From: an uncultured Selenomonas sp.
GTDB lineage: Bacteria > Bacillota > Negativicutes > Selenomonadales > Selenomonadaceae
Assembly: GCA_900552565.1 (NCBI GenBank)
Contig: USAK01000045.1
Span: 1-12,110 of the forward strand
DNA: 12,110 nt
Direction of reading: 5' to 3'
Every line of letters starts with the position of its first letter. The stretch's first letter is position 1. Shown one piece after another: positions 12,011-12,110 of this stretch. The position numbers and the translations under genes were made by a program. The notes beneath the pieces were generated by a model. It worked only from the letters and a program-made list of their open reading frames with translations, was not told the DNA's origin and searched no databases.

Positions 12011-12110
12011 AATAGATGTCTTAAGGAACGAAGCACGAAAGCTTCGGATGAGACAAAAGTTGTTCTTTGAAAACTAAACAATGCAACATGAATCATTTGT
12101 GATTCAAGCC
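12011..12110 (+). other. Pre-16S rRNA leader with boxA-like antitermination site
   Basis: TTGTTCTTTGAAAACT (12060-12075) is the boxA-like element found shortly before 16S genes in Firmicutes, where NusB/S10 antitermination factors bind. Around it are a hairpin closed by GTCTTA/TGAGAC (12018-12023 with 12049-12054) containing CGAAGC/GCTTCG (12029-12034 with 12041-12046), and a second hairpin TGAATCA/TGATTCA (12089-12095 with 12100-12106). The mature 16S start (AGAGTTTGATC type) is not in the window, so the gene begins just to the right. Confidence 0.8.

Noticed and set aside
1..12110. CRISPR array, insertion sequence, prophage or tRNA gene
   Set aside because: No regularly spaced repeats, transposase motifs, terminal inverted repeats, phage proteins or cloverleaf-like segments were seen.

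Overview
The window reads as chromosome of a GC-rich, Gram-negative-type Firmicute, most likely a Selenomonadaceae member (Mitsuokella/Selenomonas-like). This rests on the mix of Firmicute-style AGGAGG ribosome sites, TTGACA/TATAAT promoters, two predicted lipoproteins, a sugar operon, a PAS/GGDEF/EAL signalling locus, and a right edge carrying a Firmicute-type pre-16S leader (TTGTTCTTTGAAAACT). The genus is inferred from style, not from a marker gene. All convincing genes lie on the + strand.

Layout. (1) 130-4118: a ribose-use operon with a good promoter and a possible operator over the transcription start, then rbsD (ribose pyranase), rbsR (LacI-type regulator, GTG start at 716), rbsK (ribokinase) and a FucP-like FHS-family sugar/H+ symporter, closed by a hairpin. 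Import by the symporter, anomer conversion by RbsD and phosphorylation by RbsK form a complete entry route with its own local regulator. No RbsABC genes are present in the window. (2) 4121-5335: glycerate kinase behind a 14-bp tandem repeat. (3) 5358-7264: a promoter, a 317-aa coiled-coil protein with a possible small N-terminal DNA-binding module, and an overlapping polysaccharide deacetylase lipoprotein. These two are probably translationally coupled. (4) 7429-9777: one long decayed cyclic-di-GMP signalling gene. PAS, the tail of an EAL domain, a second PAS, half a degenerate GGDEF, a GAF, an intact GGDEF and a third PAS follow each other in changing frames. Four successive frame changes are each explained by one missing base. 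(5) 9826-11574: a YbaK-family tRNA-editing protein with a strong terminator, a 134-aa protein of unknown function, and a small lipoprotein of unknown function behind an extended -10 promoter. (6) 11575-12110: no protein gene. It holds a possible structured small RNA ending in a strong terminator, then two tandem rRNA promoters and the leader of a ribosomal RNA operon whose 16S gene must begin just past the right edge.

The most unusual parts are the eroded c-di-GMP gene, the unannotated structured transcript in front of the rRNA promoters, and the coiled-coil/deacetylase pair. I found no CRISPR array, insertion sequence, tRNA or phage gene, and nothing I would call with confidence a new system.
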